A DNA stretch of 64,000 bases from Macrococcoides canis (GTDB lineage: Bacteria; Bacillota; Bacilli; Staphylococcales; Staphylococcaceae): positions 992,001 through 1,056,000 of the forward strand of contig NZ_CP021059.1 in NCBI RefSeq assembly GCF_002119805.1, written 5' to 3'. Of the stretch, positions 17,301 to 25,993 are shown one piece after another. The translations under genes and the position numbers were made by a program. Each line of letters opens with the position of its first letter. Position 1 is the first letter of the stretch. The notes below the pieces were generated by a model. The model did no database searches. It was given only the letters and a program-made list of their open reading frames with translations, and had not been told where the DNA came from.

Positions 17301-17902
17301 TTGAACAATATAAAGCGGTGAGTGAGCGTTACGAATTCTTAATATCACAAGAGGCAGATCTGCTGGAAGCGAAAGATAATCTCGAAATGATCATAAGAGA
17401 TATGGATCATACAGTTGCTGAACGCTTTAAAGCAACATTTGAAGTGATATCAAATGCATTTGAGCACATCTTCAAACAATTGTTCGGCGGTGGAGAAGGA
17501 CGATTAATTCTGACAGAAGAAGATTATTTAACAAGTGGCATCGATATATATGTTCAGCCACCAGGAAAGAAAAGACAGCACTTGTCATTGTTATCGGGTG
17601 GTGAACGTGCGATGACTGCAATCGTTCTGCTCTTTGCAATTTTAAATAGAAAGAAAGCACCATTTGTGATTCTGGATGAAGTGGAAGCAGCGCTTGATGA
17701 AGCAAATGTCAGTCGGTTTGCGCACTATTTAACAACTTTAAAGAAAGATACCCAGTTTATCGTGATTACGCATCGTAAAGGGACGATGGAAGAAAGCGAT
17801 AGACTCTATGGTGTTACAATGCAAAACTCGGGTATATCTAAACTAGTAAGCGTTAATCTGAAAGAAATTGATGATAAAAAATTTAAGGAGTTGACGAAAT
17901 GA
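14324..17902 (+). CDS. smc: chromosome segregation protein SMC
   Basis: SMC is the ATPase arm of bacterial condensin and works with ScpA/ScpB (not in this window). The 1192-residue protein has an N-terminal head with GPNGSGKSNI (Walker A). Two long coiled coils (about 165-500 and 670-1010) flank a hinge (about 510-660, rich in Gly, with GSMTGGS at its end). The C-terminal head has LSGGERAMTA (signature) and FVILDEVEAALDEANV (Walker B). The rnc-smc-ftsY order is standard for Firmicutes. Start and stop overlap both neighbours by a few bases. Confidence 0.98.
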   Translation: MVYLQSVEATGFKSFADKTTVLFDEGVTAIVGPNGSGKSNITDAIKWVLGEQSAKSLRGAKMEDIIFSGAQNRNATNFAQVTLTINNMGRSLAVDSDKVMITRKLFRSGESEYFLNHQKVRLKDITELFLDSGLGRDAFSIISQGKVDQVLNAKPSERRQLIEEAAGVLKYKKRKVETEQKLEDTMNNLSRVHDIIFDLKDRVEPLKIEASIAEEYIALSEEMKDADIQVTVHDIKECSAEYERLQREILNFNEQLTYKKDKSERISSKLDTHKSERNEQQKQLETHKTDLLHITERIERNIGLLNVNKERLSHQNANFEEKHQLQKTLAETLEHTKKELSSTDAKIQTIKQEKLSKKQKLSETEQDQSALADDIEAIIEETRSEYYEQFTIKTKLENDIQHMNSRIEQFNRKEEAQIDESTMTHYEVLLSEQQSLNEQINRLEKTVDDKRLSYTQHQQYITKQKQLYFKESENLKQAERFISTLESKVNRLKMMQEEYQGYYQGVRLLLKNKEKLDGIHHTVLDSISVEPQYNDALDSALGGILQHIIVEDAQAARKAIAFLKSKQAGRATFLPLNVIRPRNIASDILTGLTQFEGYIGTLNTLITADNQYKNIVDNIAGHIIIATTLAEANKIAKFASYRHKVVTLDGQVVNPGGSMTGGSKQKPTQALSSRNELQQLTKQLSDYESQTSQLSEKVSQLNESISEAEFQLEQDKQNGIELRDELHQLKLTREEIHVKLERLQSKLEARSQYDKERDEIRQLEKDKTVIMDSIQSIDIRLTELTEKIKLYQNNAQNKKTLLENMQQEIQSINKSISQLDADINYYQKVKQDLSDKIETTERELEHLSQLDHTINREKLEKEIVQLEKDIGEDKEKKSFLHDQIEKLQHNIGEYIEQETELELQNKELIRQINGIENGIGELKVQHSRLDVKLENYIEHLSFTYEMTYEAAEDYMFEHSLTVDDAEQLNELRSRVKLTKIAIDELGPVNMNAIEQYKAVSERYEFLISQEADLLEAKDNLEMIIRDMDHTVAERFKATFEVISNAFEHIFKQLFGGGEGRLILTEEDYLTSGIDIYVQPPGKKRQHLSLLSGGERAMTAIVLLFAILNRKKAPFVILDEVEAALDEANVSRFAHYLTTLKKDTQFIVITHRKGTMEESDRLYGVTMQNSGISKLVSVNLKEIDDKKFKELTK

Positions 17903-19149
17903 GTTTCTTTAAAAAATTAAAAAATAAATTTGTCGGTAATAATGAAGAATCAACGGATGCATTAGAAACTTTAGCACCAGAAGATACACTGGATCCCCAG
18001 CAGGAAGATCCGATTCATGACGTGCAGACAAATGAAAGTGTCAGTCACGCTGAAGTCATTGAACAACCGAAGAAAAAAGAAAAGAAGTCAGATTGGGACT
18101 GGGACTTTGATGATGATGATCTCATTTCTATCGAAGAGTTTGAGGAACTTGAAGCTCAGCAAATTGGCGCGAAATTCCGTGAAGGGTTAGAAAAATCTCG
18201 TGAAAACTTCCAGAATAAACTTAATGATTTACTTGCGATGTACCGTACTGTTGATGAAGATTTCTTTGAAGCTTTAGAAGAAATGCTGATACAGGCAGAC
18301 GTTGGATTTAATACCGTGATGGATTTAGTGGAATCACTTCGTATGGAAGCGAAGCGCCGTAATATTACGGAGACAGCTGATCTGAGAGAAGTTATCGTAG
18401 AGAAGATTGTTGAGATCTATGAACAAGAAGATGACAAGCTGCAGGAAATGAATATTCAGGAAGATGGACTGACTGTAATATTGATGGTTGGTGTTAACGG
18501 TGTCGGAAAAACAACGACGATAGGTAAACTTGCACATCGATACAAAGGACAAGGAAAAAAGGTGATGCTTGCTGCGGGAGATACTTTCCGTGCAGGCGCT
18601 ATAGAACAGCTTCAAGTATGGGGTGACCGTGTCGGTGTTGAAGTGATCAAGCAAAGCGAAGGCTCAGATCCTGCAGCGGTTATGTACGATGCAATAGGAG
18701 CAGCCAAAAATCGTGGTGCGGATATATTAATTTGTGACACAGCAGGTCGTCTTCAAAATAAAGCGAATTTAATGACAGAATTAGAGAAGGTTAAAAAAGT
18801 ATTGTCTCGTGCTGTACCAGGTGCACCGCATGAAGTACTGCTTGCACTGGATGCAACGACAGGACAAAATGCGCTTGTACAGGCAAAAGCATTTAAAGAA
18901 GTGACAGATGTATCAGGCATCGTTCTGACGAAATTGGATGGAACTGCAAAAGGTGGTATCGTGCTTGCGATTCGAAATGAGCTGCACATTCCTGTTAAAT
19001 TTGTCGGTTTAGGTGAAAAGTTAGATGACTTACAGCCGTTCGATGCTGAAAGCTATGTATATGGGTTATTTGCTGATATGATTGAAGCTTCTACAGAAGA
19101 AGAGAATAGAGCAGCAGAAGTGCTGAAGGATAATTCAGACGATGAGTGA
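17899..19149 (+). CDS. ftsY: signal recognition particle receptor FtsY
   Basis: FtsY is the membrane-associated SRP receptor GTPase that delivers ribosome-nascent chains to SecYEG. The 416-residue protein has an acidic N-terminal A domain (about 1-110, low complexity). The NG domain has [16 protein letters not shown] (P-loop), DTAGR and TKLDG (G4). The start overlaps the smc stop by four bases (ATGA), and its end overlaps ylxM by eight. Ffh follows two genes later, so both SRP GTPases are in one operon. Confidence 0.97.
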   Translation: MSFFKKLKNKFVGNNEESTDALETLAPEDTLDPQQEDPIHDVQTNESVSHAEVIEQPKKKEKKSDWDWDFDDDDLISIEEFEELEAQQIGAKFREGLEKSRENFQNKLNDLLAMYRTVDEDFFEALEEMLIQADVGFNTVMDLVESLRMEAKRRNITETADLREVIVEKIVEIYEQEDDKLQEMNIQEDGLTVILMVGVNGVGKTTTIGKLAHRYKGQGKKVMLAAGDTFRAGAIEQLQVWGDRVGVEVIKQSEGSDPAAVMYDAIGAAKNRGADILICDTAGRLQNKANLMTELEKVKKVLSRAVPGAPHEVLLALDATTGQNALVQAKAFKEVTDVSGIVLTKLDGTAKGGIVLAIRNELHIPVKFVGLGEKLDDLQPFDAESYVYGLFADMIEASTEEENRAAEVLKDNSDDE

Positions 19150-19486
19150 TCTGCTGAAGACGATGCGCATGAATTATCTGTTTGACTTCTATCAGTCATT
19201 ATTGACAGATAAACAGAGAAATTATCTTGAAAAATATTATATGGATGATGAATCACTTTCGGAAATTGCAGAAACGTTTGATGTATCGAGGCAGGCAGTT
19301 TATGATAATATAAGACGTACTGGTGATTTATTAGAAGAGTACGAAAGCAAGCTTGGTCTTTATCAAAAATTTGAAGCACGTCAGTCAATCTACGAACAGA
19401 TGCTTCAAATAAATAAGTTACAGGATAATGAAGAACGTAATCAGCAGTTAGAATCATATATAGAACAATTACAAAGAATAGAATAG
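19142..19486 (+). CDS. ylxM: SRP-associated HTH protein YlxM
   Basis: A 114-residue UPF0122 protein, always next to ffh in Firmicutes and reported to assist SRP function. It has a sigma-70 region-4-like helix-turn-helix (about residues 15-60, with [13 protein letters not shown] and [19 protein letters not shown]). A coiled, charged C-terminus follows. The first ATG overlaps ftsY by eight bases. An internal ATG at codon 9 is also possible. The HTH may bind RNA rather than DNA, but that is inference. Confidence 0.93.
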   Translation: MSDLLKTMRMNYLFDFYQSLLTDKQRNYLEKYYMDDESLSEIAETFDVSRQAVYDNIRRTGDLLEEYESKLGLYQKFEARQSIYEQMLQINKLQDNEERNQQLESYIEQLQRIE

Positions 19487-19497
19487 GGGGTCATTGT

Positions 19498-20850
19498 ATG
19501 GCTTTTGAAGGATTATCAGATCGACTCCAGGCTACAATGCAGAAAATTAAAGGTAAGGGTAAAGTTACAGAAGCGGATATAAAAGTAATGATGCGTGAAG
19601 TGCGCTTAGCATTGCTTGAAGCCGATGTTAACTTTAAAGTTGTAAAAGAATTTGTAAAAACTGTGTCCGATCGTGCAATTGGCTCTGAAGTGATGCAGTC
19701 ATTAACTCCGGGTCAGCAGATCATTAAGATTGTACAGGAAGAATTAACGACATTAATGGGCTCTGAAAATACTCAGATTAATATGAGCAAAAAACCACCA
19801 ACTGTTGTGATGATGGTAGGTTTACAAGGGGCAGGTAAAACGACGACTGCAGGTAAACTAGCACTTTTAATGCGCAAGAAATACAATAAGAAACCATTAC
19901 TTGTTGCATGTGATATTTATAGACCTGCTGCAATTCAGCAGTTACAGACTGTAGGAAAGCAAATTGATATTCCTGTCTTCACTTTAGGAGATCAAGTATC
20001 ACCTAAAGAAATTACTGAACGTGCATTACAGCATGCGAAGGAAGAACACCTCGATTTTGTGATTATCGATACTGCAGGGCGATTACATATCGATGAAGCA
20101 CTGATGAATGAGCTTGTGGAAGTTAAAGAAATCAGCAAACCTGATGAAATTATGCTTGTCGTAGATTCAATGACTGGTCAAGATGCGGTCAATGTCGCTG
20201 AGAGTTTCGATAATCAGCTGGATGTCACGGGTGTTACGTTAACGAAGCTCGATGGTGATACTCGTGGTGGGGCGGCACTGTCTATTCGAAGTGTTACGCA
20301 AAAACCAATTAAGTTTGTCGGGATGAGCGAGAAGCTTGATGGACTAGAACCTTTCCATCCTGAACGTATGGCATCACGAATTCTAGGTATGGGTGATGTG
20401 TTAAGTTTAATCGAGAAAGCACAGTCACAAGTCGATGAGTCAAAGGCGAAAGAACTTGAACAGAAGATGAAGACGTCTTCATTTACTTTCGATGATTTTC
20501 TTGAGCAGCTTGAGCAGGTGAAAGCTTTAGGACCATTAGATGAACTGCTTAAGATGATTCCTGGTGCGAACAAGATGAAAGGTCTGAACAATGTCAATAT
20601 GAATGCAAAGCAAATTGATCATGTGCAGGCAATCATCCGTTCAATGACGAAAGAAGAACGTAACAATCCAGCAATTATCAATGTTTCGCGTAAGAAAAGA
20701 ATTGCAAAAGGTTCAGGTAGAAGTCTATCTGAAGTTAATAAGCTGATTAAACAGTTTGAAGAGATGAAGAAGATGATGAAACAGTTTACAGGAATGAAAA
20801 AAGGGAAAAAAGGGCGTAATCCATTCCAAGGTATGAATTTACCATTCTAA
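19498..20850 (+). CDS. ffh: signal recognition particle protein Ffh
   Basis: Ffh binds 4.5S/scRNA and signal sequences and forms the twin GTPase complex with FtsY. The 450-residue protein has the N domain (1-85) and a G domain with GLQGAGKTTTAGKLA (P-loop), DTAGRL and TKLDGD. The methionine-rich M domain (about 300-450) has many Met plus the RNA-binding segment GSGRSLSEVNKLIKQF. GGGGGTCATTGT precedes ATG 19498. A strong terminator follows. The scRNA gene itself is not in the window. Confidence 0.98.
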   Translation: MAFEGLSDRLQATMQKIKGKGKVTEADIKVMMREVRLALLEADVNFKVVKEFVKTVSDRAIGSEVMQSLTPGQQIIKIVQEELTTLMGSENTQINMSKKPPTVVMMVGLQGAGKTTTAGKLALLMRKKYNKKPLLVACDIYRPAAIQQLQTVGKQIDIPVFTLGDQVSPKEITERALQHAKEEHLDFVIIDTAGRLHIDEALMNELVEVKEISKPDEIMLVVDSMTGQDAVNVAESFDNQLDVTGVTLTKLDGDTRGGAALSIRSVTQKPIKFVGMSEKLDGLEPFHPERMASRILGMGDVLSLIEKAQSQVDESKAKELEQKMKTSSFTFDDFLEQLEQVKALGPLDELLKMIPGANKMKGLNNVNMNAKQIDHVQAIIRSMTKEERNNPAIINVSRKKRIAKGSGRSLSEVNKLIKQFEEMKKMMKQFTGMKKGKKGRNPFQGMNLPF

Positions 20851-20859
20851 CCTATTGAG

Positions 20860-20890
20860 AGGCAGAAAAAACTTGATTTTTTCTGCCTTT
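20860..20890 (+). terminator. intrinsic terminator after ffh
   Basis: A 12-bp stem (AGGCAGAAAAAA and complement, 20860-20871 and 20877-20888) with a 5-base loop, then a short T-rich tail. Confidence 0.85.
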
Positions 20891-20923
20891 TATATTAAAT
20901 TAATATCTGTAAAGAAAAAACAC

Positions 20924-20952
20924 TTTACAGGGAATGATATTCCTGTTAATAT
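20924..20952 (+). promoter_or_regulatory. candidate promoter for rpsP-khpA-rimM-trmD
   Basis: TTTACA (20924-20929), 17 bases, TAATAT (20947-20952), about 40 bases before rpsP. Confidence 0.5.
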
Positions 20953-20990
20953 TAGTACTTGAGAAAAGATTAGAAATGGAGAGATTTATA

Positions 20991-21266
20991 ATGGCAGTAA
21001 AAATTCGTTTAACGCGTATGGGTTCTAAAAGAAACCCATTCTATCGTATTGTAGTAGCAGATGCACGCGCACCACGTGATGGTCGTATCATCGAATCAAT
21101 TGGAACTTATAATCCAGTTGCTAAACCTGAAGCAGAAATTAAAGTTGATGAAGCATTAGCTTTAAAATGGTTAGCTGATGGCGCAAAACCAACTGATACA
21201 GTTCGTAATATCTTATCAACTCAAGGTATTATGGAGAAATTCCATAACCAAAAAATCGCGAAGTAA
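20991..21266 (+). CDS. rpsP: 30S ribosomal protein S16
   Basis: S16 is needed early in 30S assembly. The 91-residue protein starts [20 protein letters not shown], the family signature, and has [21 protein letters not shown] 20991 after GGAGAGATTTATA is used. The longer in-frame opening at 20934 would overlap the promoter and is rejected. It heads the classic rpsP-khpA-rimM-trmD cluster of ribosome assembly genes. Confidence 0.98.
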   Translation: MAVKIRLTRMGSKRNPFYRIVVADARAPRDGRIIESIGTYNPVAKPEAEIKVDEALALKWLADGAKPTDTVRNILSTQGIMEKFHNQKIAK

Positions 21267-21271
21267 TCGCT

Positions 21272-21499
21272 ATGGAAAAATTAATACAAACCATTGTTAC
21301 ACCGCTAGTGCGTCATCCTGAAGATATTAAGATCACGAAGGAAGAGCATGCATCCAGTATTACGTATCATCTATCGGTCAATAAAGCCGATAAAGGAAAA
21401 GTAATCGGTAAACAAGGGCGTATTGCAAAAGCAATGCGAACAGTTACGAGTGGTGCAGAACTTGCGTCTGTTAAGAAAGTGTTTGTAGAGATTGATTAA
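21272..21499 (+). CDS. khpA: KH-domain RNA-binding protein KhpA (YlqC)
   Basis: A 75-residue single KH-domain protein. The [11 protein letters not shown] loop (about residues 49-59) is the RNA-gripping GxxG element. In other Firmicutes KhpA partners KhpB in RNA binding and cell-division/elongation control. It starts five bases after the rpsP stop. The upstream sequence is a poor ribosome-binding site, so translation is probably coupled to rpsP. An intrinsic terminator overlaps its stop codon. Confidence 0.94.
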   Translation: MEKLIQTIVTPLVRHPEDIKITKEEHASSITYHLSVNKADKGKVIGKQGRIAKAMRTVTSGAELASVKKVFVEID

Positions 21500-21527
21500 G
21501 AGTACCTTTTTTGGTACTCTTTTTTTA
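21498..21527 (+). terminator. intrinsic terminator inside the rpsP-trmD operon
   Basis: A 9-bp stem (AAGAGTACC with its complement GGTACTCTT) around a T6 loop, followed by a T-run to 21526. It begins at the khpA stop and ends 20 bases before rimM. No promoter is visible between it and rimM, so partial readthrough is likely, lowering rimM-trmD relative to rpsP. Confidence 0.8.
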
Positions 21528-21546
21528 TGAGATGGAGGTTTTGAGA

Positions 21547-22044
21547 ATGGAAATTAATGTGGGGAAAATTGTCAACACACACGGTGTGAAAGGTGAAGTG
21601 AAAATTTTAACAGCGTCTGATTTTGCTTCTGAACGTTTTAAGCCCGGTAAAGTGTTATTGATTCCGTTTAAAGATGAGAAAGTTACACTGACAATCAAGT
21701 CGTATCGTACACATAAAAACTTCCATATGGTATCTTTTGAAGGCTTGAACAATATTAATGATGTAGAGAAGTATAAAGGTCTGGATGTTTATCAGGATAT
21801 TGAAAATGAAGATATTATATTGGATGAAAACGAATATTTCTATTCTGACATCATAGGGTGCACTGTGTTTGATGGTAAACGAGAAATCGGTATTGTGAGT
21901 GAGATCTTTGAAACGGGAGCAAACGATGTGTGGGTCGTTCAAGGGGAAAAGGAATATTTGATTCCATACATTGAAGATGTTGTTAAGTCGATCGATATCG
22001 ATAATAAAAAAATCGTTATTGAAGCGATTGAAGGGTTACTATAA
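21547..22044 (+). CDS. rimM: 16S rRNA processing protein RimM
   Basis: RimM binds S19 and helps assemble the 30S head. The 165-residue protein has the N-terminal RimM barrel ([15 protein letters not shown], residues 5-19) and a C-terminal PRC-barrel (about 90-165, with GANDVWVVQ and [14 protein letters not shown]). ATG 21547 follows GGAGG. A longer in-frame opening at 21511 would begin in the terminator loop and is rejected. The stop overlaps the trmD start (TAATG). Confidence 0.97.
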   Translation: MEINVGKIVNTHGVKGEVKILTASDFASERFKPGKVLLIPFKDEKVTLTIKSYRTHKNFHMVSFEGLNNINDVEKYKGLDVYQDIENEDIILDENEYFYSDIIGCTVFDGKREIGIVSEIFETGANDVWVVQGEKEYLIPYIEDVVKSIDIDNKKIVIEAIEGLL

Positions 22045-22766
22045 TGAAGATTGATTATTTAACCTTATTTCCTGAAATGTTTGATGTGCTTAATCACTCA
22101 ATTATGAAACGTGCTCAGGAAAAAGGGATTGTAGAGCTGAACACCGTTAATTTCAGAGAATATACGGGTAACAGACATAACCAAGTTGATGATTATCCAT
22201 ACGGTGGGGGTCAAGGAATGGTCTTAAAGCCTGAACCGATATTCAATGCAATGAATGCGATTGAGAGAACTGAGCATACGCGCGTTATTCTTATGTGCCC
22301 ACAAGGGAAACCGTTCACGCAGCAAGTCGCTGAATCGTTAGCACAAGAAGAACATCTTGTCTTTATTTGTGGGCATTATGAAGGCTATGATGAACGTATA
22401 CGTGAACAGCTCGTTACGGATGAACTTTCAATCGGTGATTATGTATTAACGGGTGGAGAACTGGCTGCAATTACAATGACAGATGCCATCGTGAGACTGA
22501 TTCCCGAATCTATTAAAGAAGAAAGTCATAAGGACGATTCATTCTCAACAGGATTACTTGAACATCCACAATATACGAGACCGGCAGAATATAATGGAAT
22601 GAAGGTTCCAGAAGTCCTGCTTAGCGGAAATCATAAGCGTATTGACTCATGGCGCCATGAGATGCGTTTAAAGCGTACTTTTGAGCGAAGACCAGATTTA
22701 TTAGCGCACTATCCACTGACTCAGTCAGATAAAGATTATCTGGAACAACTGAAACTTAATAAATAG
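22044..22766 (+). CDS. trmD: tRNA (guanine37-N1)-methyltransferase TrmD
   Basis: TrmD methylates G37 next to the anticodon with S-adenosylmethionine, preventing +1 frameshifts. The 240-residue SPOUT enzyme has LFPEMFDVL at the start, [23 protein letters not shown] and the knot motif [13 protein letters not shown]. The [11 protein letters not shown] tail helps bind tRNA. It is coupled to rimM by a one-base overlap and followed by the separate rplS promoter. Confidence 0.98.
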   Translation: MKIDYLTLFPEMFDVLNHSIMKRAQEKGIVELNTVNFREYTGNRHNQVDDYPYGGGQGMVLKPEPIFNAMNAIERTEHTRVILMCPQGKPFTQQVAESLAQEEHLVFICGHYEGYDERIREQLVTDELSIGDYVLTGGELAAITMTDAIVRLIPESIKEESHKDDSFSTGLLEHPQYTRPAEYNGMKVPEVLLSGNHKRIDSWRHEMRLKRTFERRPDLLAHYPLTQSDKDYLEQLKLNK

Positions 22767-22779
22767 CTGTCAATATATA

Positions 22780-22808
22780 TTGCTTTACACAGTGAAATAT
22801 GATATTAT
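22780..22808 (+). promoter_or_regulatory. candidate promoter for rplS
   Basis: TTGCTT (22780-22785), 17 bases, TATTAT (22803-22808). An overlapping reading TTTACA (22784) with N16 and TATTTT (22806) is also possible. Transcription would begin near 22815. Confidence 0.55.
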
Positions 22809-22811
22809 TTT

Positions 22812-22888
22812 AAAAGTGTGAATCACACATAAATCACTATGATCCGCTGAGCAAAGACTTAAGAACATAGGCAGAAGGAGAAGGTAAA
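22812..22888 (+). promoter_or_regulatory. rplS 5' leader, candidate L19 autoregulatory RNA
   Basis: The leader of about 75 nt holds a small hairpin GTGTG-AAT-CACAC (22816-22828). A longer-range pairing CTATG/CATAG (22837-22841 with 22866-22870) closes a 24-base loop just before the ribosome-binding site. Firmicutes rplS leaders are known structured r-protein leaders. I cannot fold or search this one, so the assignment is tentative. Confidence 0.4.
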
Positions 22889-23236
22889 ATGAATAACAAA
22901 TTAATCGAAGCAGTAACAAAAGAACAATTACGTACAGACATTCCTGCATTCCGTCCTGGTGACACTTTAAAAGTGCACGTACGTATCGTTGAGGGATCTC
23001 GCGAACGTATCCAGGTTTACGAAGGTGTAGTAATTAAACGTCGTGGTGGCGGAATTTCTGAAACTTTCACAGTTCGTAAAATTTCATACGGTGTTGGTGT
23101 TGAACGTACATTCCCTGTACACACACCTAAAATCGAGAAAATTGAAGTATTACGTCGTGGTAAAGTACGTCGTGCTAAATTGTACTACTTACGTAGCTTA
23201 CGTGGTAAAGCTGCACGTATTAAAGAAATTCGCTAA
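22889..23236 (+). CDS. rplS: 50S ribosomal protein L19
   Basis: L19 sits at the 30S-50S interface. The 115-residue protein has the family segments [39 protein letters not shown] and the basic end [26 protein letters not shown] precedes ATG 22889. It follows trmD as in nearly all bacteria but has its own promoter and leader. Downstream lies a complex inverted-repeat region that faces the convergent YfhO gene. Confidence 0.98.
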   Translation: MNNKLIEAVTKEQLRTDIPAFRPGDTLKVHVRIVEGSRERIQVYEGVVIKRRGGGISETFTVRKISYGVGVERTFPVHTPKIEKIEVLRRGKVRRAKLYYLRSLRGKAARIKEIR

Positions 23237-23250
23237 TATTAGACAAACAG

Positions 23251-23370
23251 AGAGGCTGGGACAGAAGTGTTCTGCCACAAGCAAAAACCGAACAAAACTA
23301 ATAAATCGTTCTTTGATTTATAGTTTTTGTTCGGTTTTTGTCGTAGGGGCAACTTCTGTTCCGCCGTTTA
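23251..23370. repeat. composite inverted-repeat element (AGAGGCTGGGACAGAAGT type)
   Basis: Between rplS and the convergent YfhO gene lies a nested hairpin. Outer arms GGGACAGAAGT (23258-23268) and ACTTCTGTTCC (23352-23362) enclose an inner stem of about 26 bp with few mismatches (23282-23307 with 23315-23340, loop GTTCTTT). The opening AGAGGCTGGGACAGA resembles the AGGCTGGGACAnAA intergenic repeats that I recall as common in staphylococci. It may terminate rplS transcription or be a small non-autonomous repeat. Confidence 0.65.
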
Positions 23371-23375
23371 AGCTG

Positions 23376-23425
23376 TTAAACAGAAGAGGGCTAGAGACTT
23401 ATGTCTCTAGCCCTCTTCTGTTTAA
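23376..23425. terminator. perfect 23-bp palindrome, likely bidirectional terminator of rplS and yfhO
   Basis: Arms 23376-23398 and 23403-23425 are perfectly complementary around a 4-base loop TTAT. The YfhO stop codon lies in the loop. Flanking T-tracts are short. It sits between convergent genes, so it probably serves both. Confidence 0.7.
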
Positions 23426-25993
23426 ATAACGAATATATAAGAAGGTAAGAAGCATGCCTATAACAGAAATTATCTGCATTAGATGGAAATATGGCGGTGT
23501 ATATTTAATCGTAATATGTTTTGCATCAGCATCAACCTTGACGGCCGTCATCAAGTAATTCCCTTCAGATATCTGTGCATCTTTACCATCAACTTTAGCA
23601 GTCATGCCCTCTAAAAATGGAACGGGTATAACCACATAGCCTGCTTTATGCTTTGCGAGTGTAATCTCCATCTTGTCTTTGTTCTTCTTAAATAGGTGGG
23701 TATTTGTATTTTTTGAAGCATCTTTAAGATGTTGATAATCCTCACCATATATTCCAAGCAATTTATAGTCATAAGTACCTGTCTTTAATTTTAGGTCGAT
23801 AAGATCTGTCGCTTTGATCTTTAGCGTGATTACAGGATTAAATCGTCTGTAATCATCATTCAAAGGTTTTCTTGATTGGTAAATTTCATTGATCCATACA
23901 TAATGATAATCTGTTGCTGTCTTTGATTCAATGCTTAAAGTTACATATAAGTCCTTGTATCTATTGATCTTCTTTTTATCAAGTTTATAAGTAATGCCGC
24001 CATTTTCCTGATTAACAATAAGCTCATTTCCTTTTAGTGTTGCATTACGTAATTCAGGTTTAGCATCTTTGAGTAAGTTTCTTTGAGGTTTAATCTTACT
24101 GTTTCCTTTATCATCGAGCACAACACCATTCAGCATCGCATGCTCTCTGTCTATAGGTTGTTTTAGATCCTTTTTATTATAGACTTTGTTGGTAACACGG
24201 ACGAATGGGAGTTTATTTGTATTATTATAGACATAATACTTTTGAGACAGATCGTTCTCAGCGTAGAGATTACCACGTTCATAGCCATATGGAATGGTCA
24301 TCGATTCATTGACTCTGACAATCTGATTGACATTAAATAAACTATTTAAGTTAGCGCGTTCACCGAGACGATAGTAAATAGAATTACTATCTGTATCCAT
24401 CGTAATATTCAGATCCTTATCATAAAACTGATAAATATCTTTGTTAAAGATGCTTGAATATAATTTTATCCCATTATACTGCATCAACATCGGTGTATTG
24501 TGTGTAATAGACGTTTGCCAGTCTATACGGTCGCCCGGTTTTTGTACTGCTTTAATTTCATCGATAATTCTGTTTTGAATCGGTGATTGATAAGCTTTAC
24601 TTGTAATATATTCGATATTTCGTTCCTTTTCAGGATGCAGCGTATCAATCTGTTCGGTCATATATTCATAGACAAAGAAATTGGTCATAATAAAAATGAC
24701 GGCGTGCGTGAGTATATAGAGATATCTTTTTTCGTTATAGATATAAAATCCGATCAGAATACAGAATATCGGAATGTAGATCAGCCAGATCAGAAACTTC
24801 TCGTGACCAATCGCTGAAATTGGATAGATGAACAGGGCAGGTATTAAAGATATTAGAAATGACTTCATATTAAGTTCACTCAATTTATCGAGATAGAGTG
24901 CTGCTAGTACGGAAGTCGTAAATACGAGCAGATAAATCCATCTTCTCTGGTCAATTGAGAACCCATTAAAGAAACTATCGAAATATGGGCTTAATGAGCC
25001 GAGCATAAAGATAATTGAAAGTATCGCGTAAAGTCTATAGTCATAATGCTTATACAATACAAATGTTGCAAGTGCGATAACTGCGACTGCTGTAATAACG
25101 ACATAATAGCCGTCATAAAATAAATTATAGAATCCGACCATATCAATAATAGGATTAAGTTTAAATGGTGGTAATGTACGGTCGTTCATCAAGTAGCTCG
25201 TAGCTCCAGTAAAGAAACCGACGCTGCTTATTAAAAGCGCGAGTATACCACTGATACTTCCGGTAATCAGCTTTTGTCTTCTATTCAGAAGATCACTATC
25301 TTTGTTAAAAATCGTACGATAAATAAAATATACTGCTACAAAAATAAATTCGTAGTAGCTGAAATAAAAGTTAGCGTGCAGCGTTAATGCAACAGCGACA
25401 ATAAATAACAGCGGCTTTCTTTCTCTGAAAAGTCGTTCCAGACCAAAAATGGTCATCGGTAGCCATAGCATTACATCACTGAAGAAACTCCATGTGAAGG
25501 TGAAGAAATAGTAAGCGGTTGACCAGCCATATATAAAACTCCCAGTGAAAGCTGCATATCGATTTATATTCATATATCTCAGAAATTTATAAGTGACAAA
25601 GAATATAAGGGATAACTTAATGATTGAGATAAAGATTTGATTTTTTGCCCAGAATACTGGATCTGTTACATCATAAGGTAAAAACAGATCTCCGATATAA
25701 ACACAGATAAAATTTAGATAAGTCAGGGGAGAAGTGGCGTAGTAATAGGATAGACTTTTAAAGAAGTCTCCGCCAATTCCAAAATCCATATCATAGAAGA
25801 AGTGGAAATTTGAAAACTTATTGTACAGATACATTTGAAAAGGAAGCATCTGTGCAATTCCGTCACCTTTACCTGTAAATAATGTCCCGCGGTCAAACAT
25901 ACGATAAAGGACAACACTATGTGCAATAAGAGCACATAGTATTGAGCCAAGCAGTATTGAAATATTTGGATAACGCTTAAATCTTTGTTTCAT
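23399..25993 (-). CDS. YfhO-family GT-C membrane glycosyltransferase, second copy
   Basis: An 864-residue integral membrane protein of the YfhO family. In S. aureus and Bacillus, YfhO is the GT-C-type enzyme thought to move a sugar from a lipid carrier onto lipoteichoic acid outside the membrane. It has about a dozen N-terminal membrane segments (residues 10 to about 465). The first outside loop has TGKGDGIAQMLP (Asp44) and FFYDMDFGIGGD, acidic residues likely to be catalytic. A soluble outer domain (about 480-830) has the IDREHAM motif, and one C-terminal membrane helix ends the fold. It overlaps the end of the other YfhO gene by 17 bases. Its last residues (LNRRGLET) are encoded inside a palindrome, so the tail may be a recent extension. 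Confidence 0.88.
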   Translation of the reverse strand: MKQRFKRYPNISILLGSILCALIAHSVVLYRMFDRGTLFTGKGDGIAQMLPFQMYLYNKFSNFHFFYDMDFGIGGDFFKSLSYYYATSPLTYLNFICVYIGDLFLPYDVTDPVFWAKNQIFISIIKLSLIFFVTYKFLRYMNINRYAAFTGSFIYGWSTAYYFFTFTWSFFSDVMLWLPMTIFGLERLFRERKPLLFIVAVALTLHANFYFSYYEFIFVAVYFIYRTIFNKDSDLLNRRQKLITGSISGILALLISSVGFFTGATSYLMNDRTLPPFKLNPIIDMVGFYNLFYDGYYVVITAVAVIALATFVLYKHYDYRLYAILSIIFMLGSLSPYFDSFFNGFSIDQRRWIYLLVFTTSVLAALYLDKLSELNMKSFLISLIPALFIYPISAIGHEKFLIWLIYIPIFCILIGFYIYNEKRYLYILTHAVIFIMTNFFVYEYMTEQIDTLHPEKERNIEYITSKAYQSPIQNRIIDEIKAVQKPGDRIDWQTSITHNTPMLMQYNGIKLYSSIFNKDIYQFYDKDLNITMDTDSNSIYYRLGERANLNSLFNVNQIVRVNESMTIPYGYERGNLYAENDLSQKYYVYNNTNKLPFVRVTNKVYNKKDLKQPIDREHAMLNGVVLDDKGNSKIKPQRNLLKDAKPELRNATLKGNELIVNQENGGITYKLDKKKINRYKDLYVTLSIESKTATDYHYVWINEIYQSRKPLNDDYRRFNPVITLKIKATDLIDLKLKTGTYDYKLLGIYGEDYQHLKDASKNTNTHLFKKNKDKMEITLAKHKAGYVVIPVPFLEGMTAKVDGKDAQISEGNYLMTAVKVDADAKHITIKYTPPYFHLMQIISVIGMLLTFLYIRYLNRRGLET

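Noticed and set aside
23043-23429. Open frame of 128 codons on the plus strand covering rplS 3' part and the repeat
   Set aside because: It overlaps rplS in another frame and continues through the inverted repeat. Its end matches the YfhO tail only because the palindrome reads the same on both strands. No ribosome-binding site.
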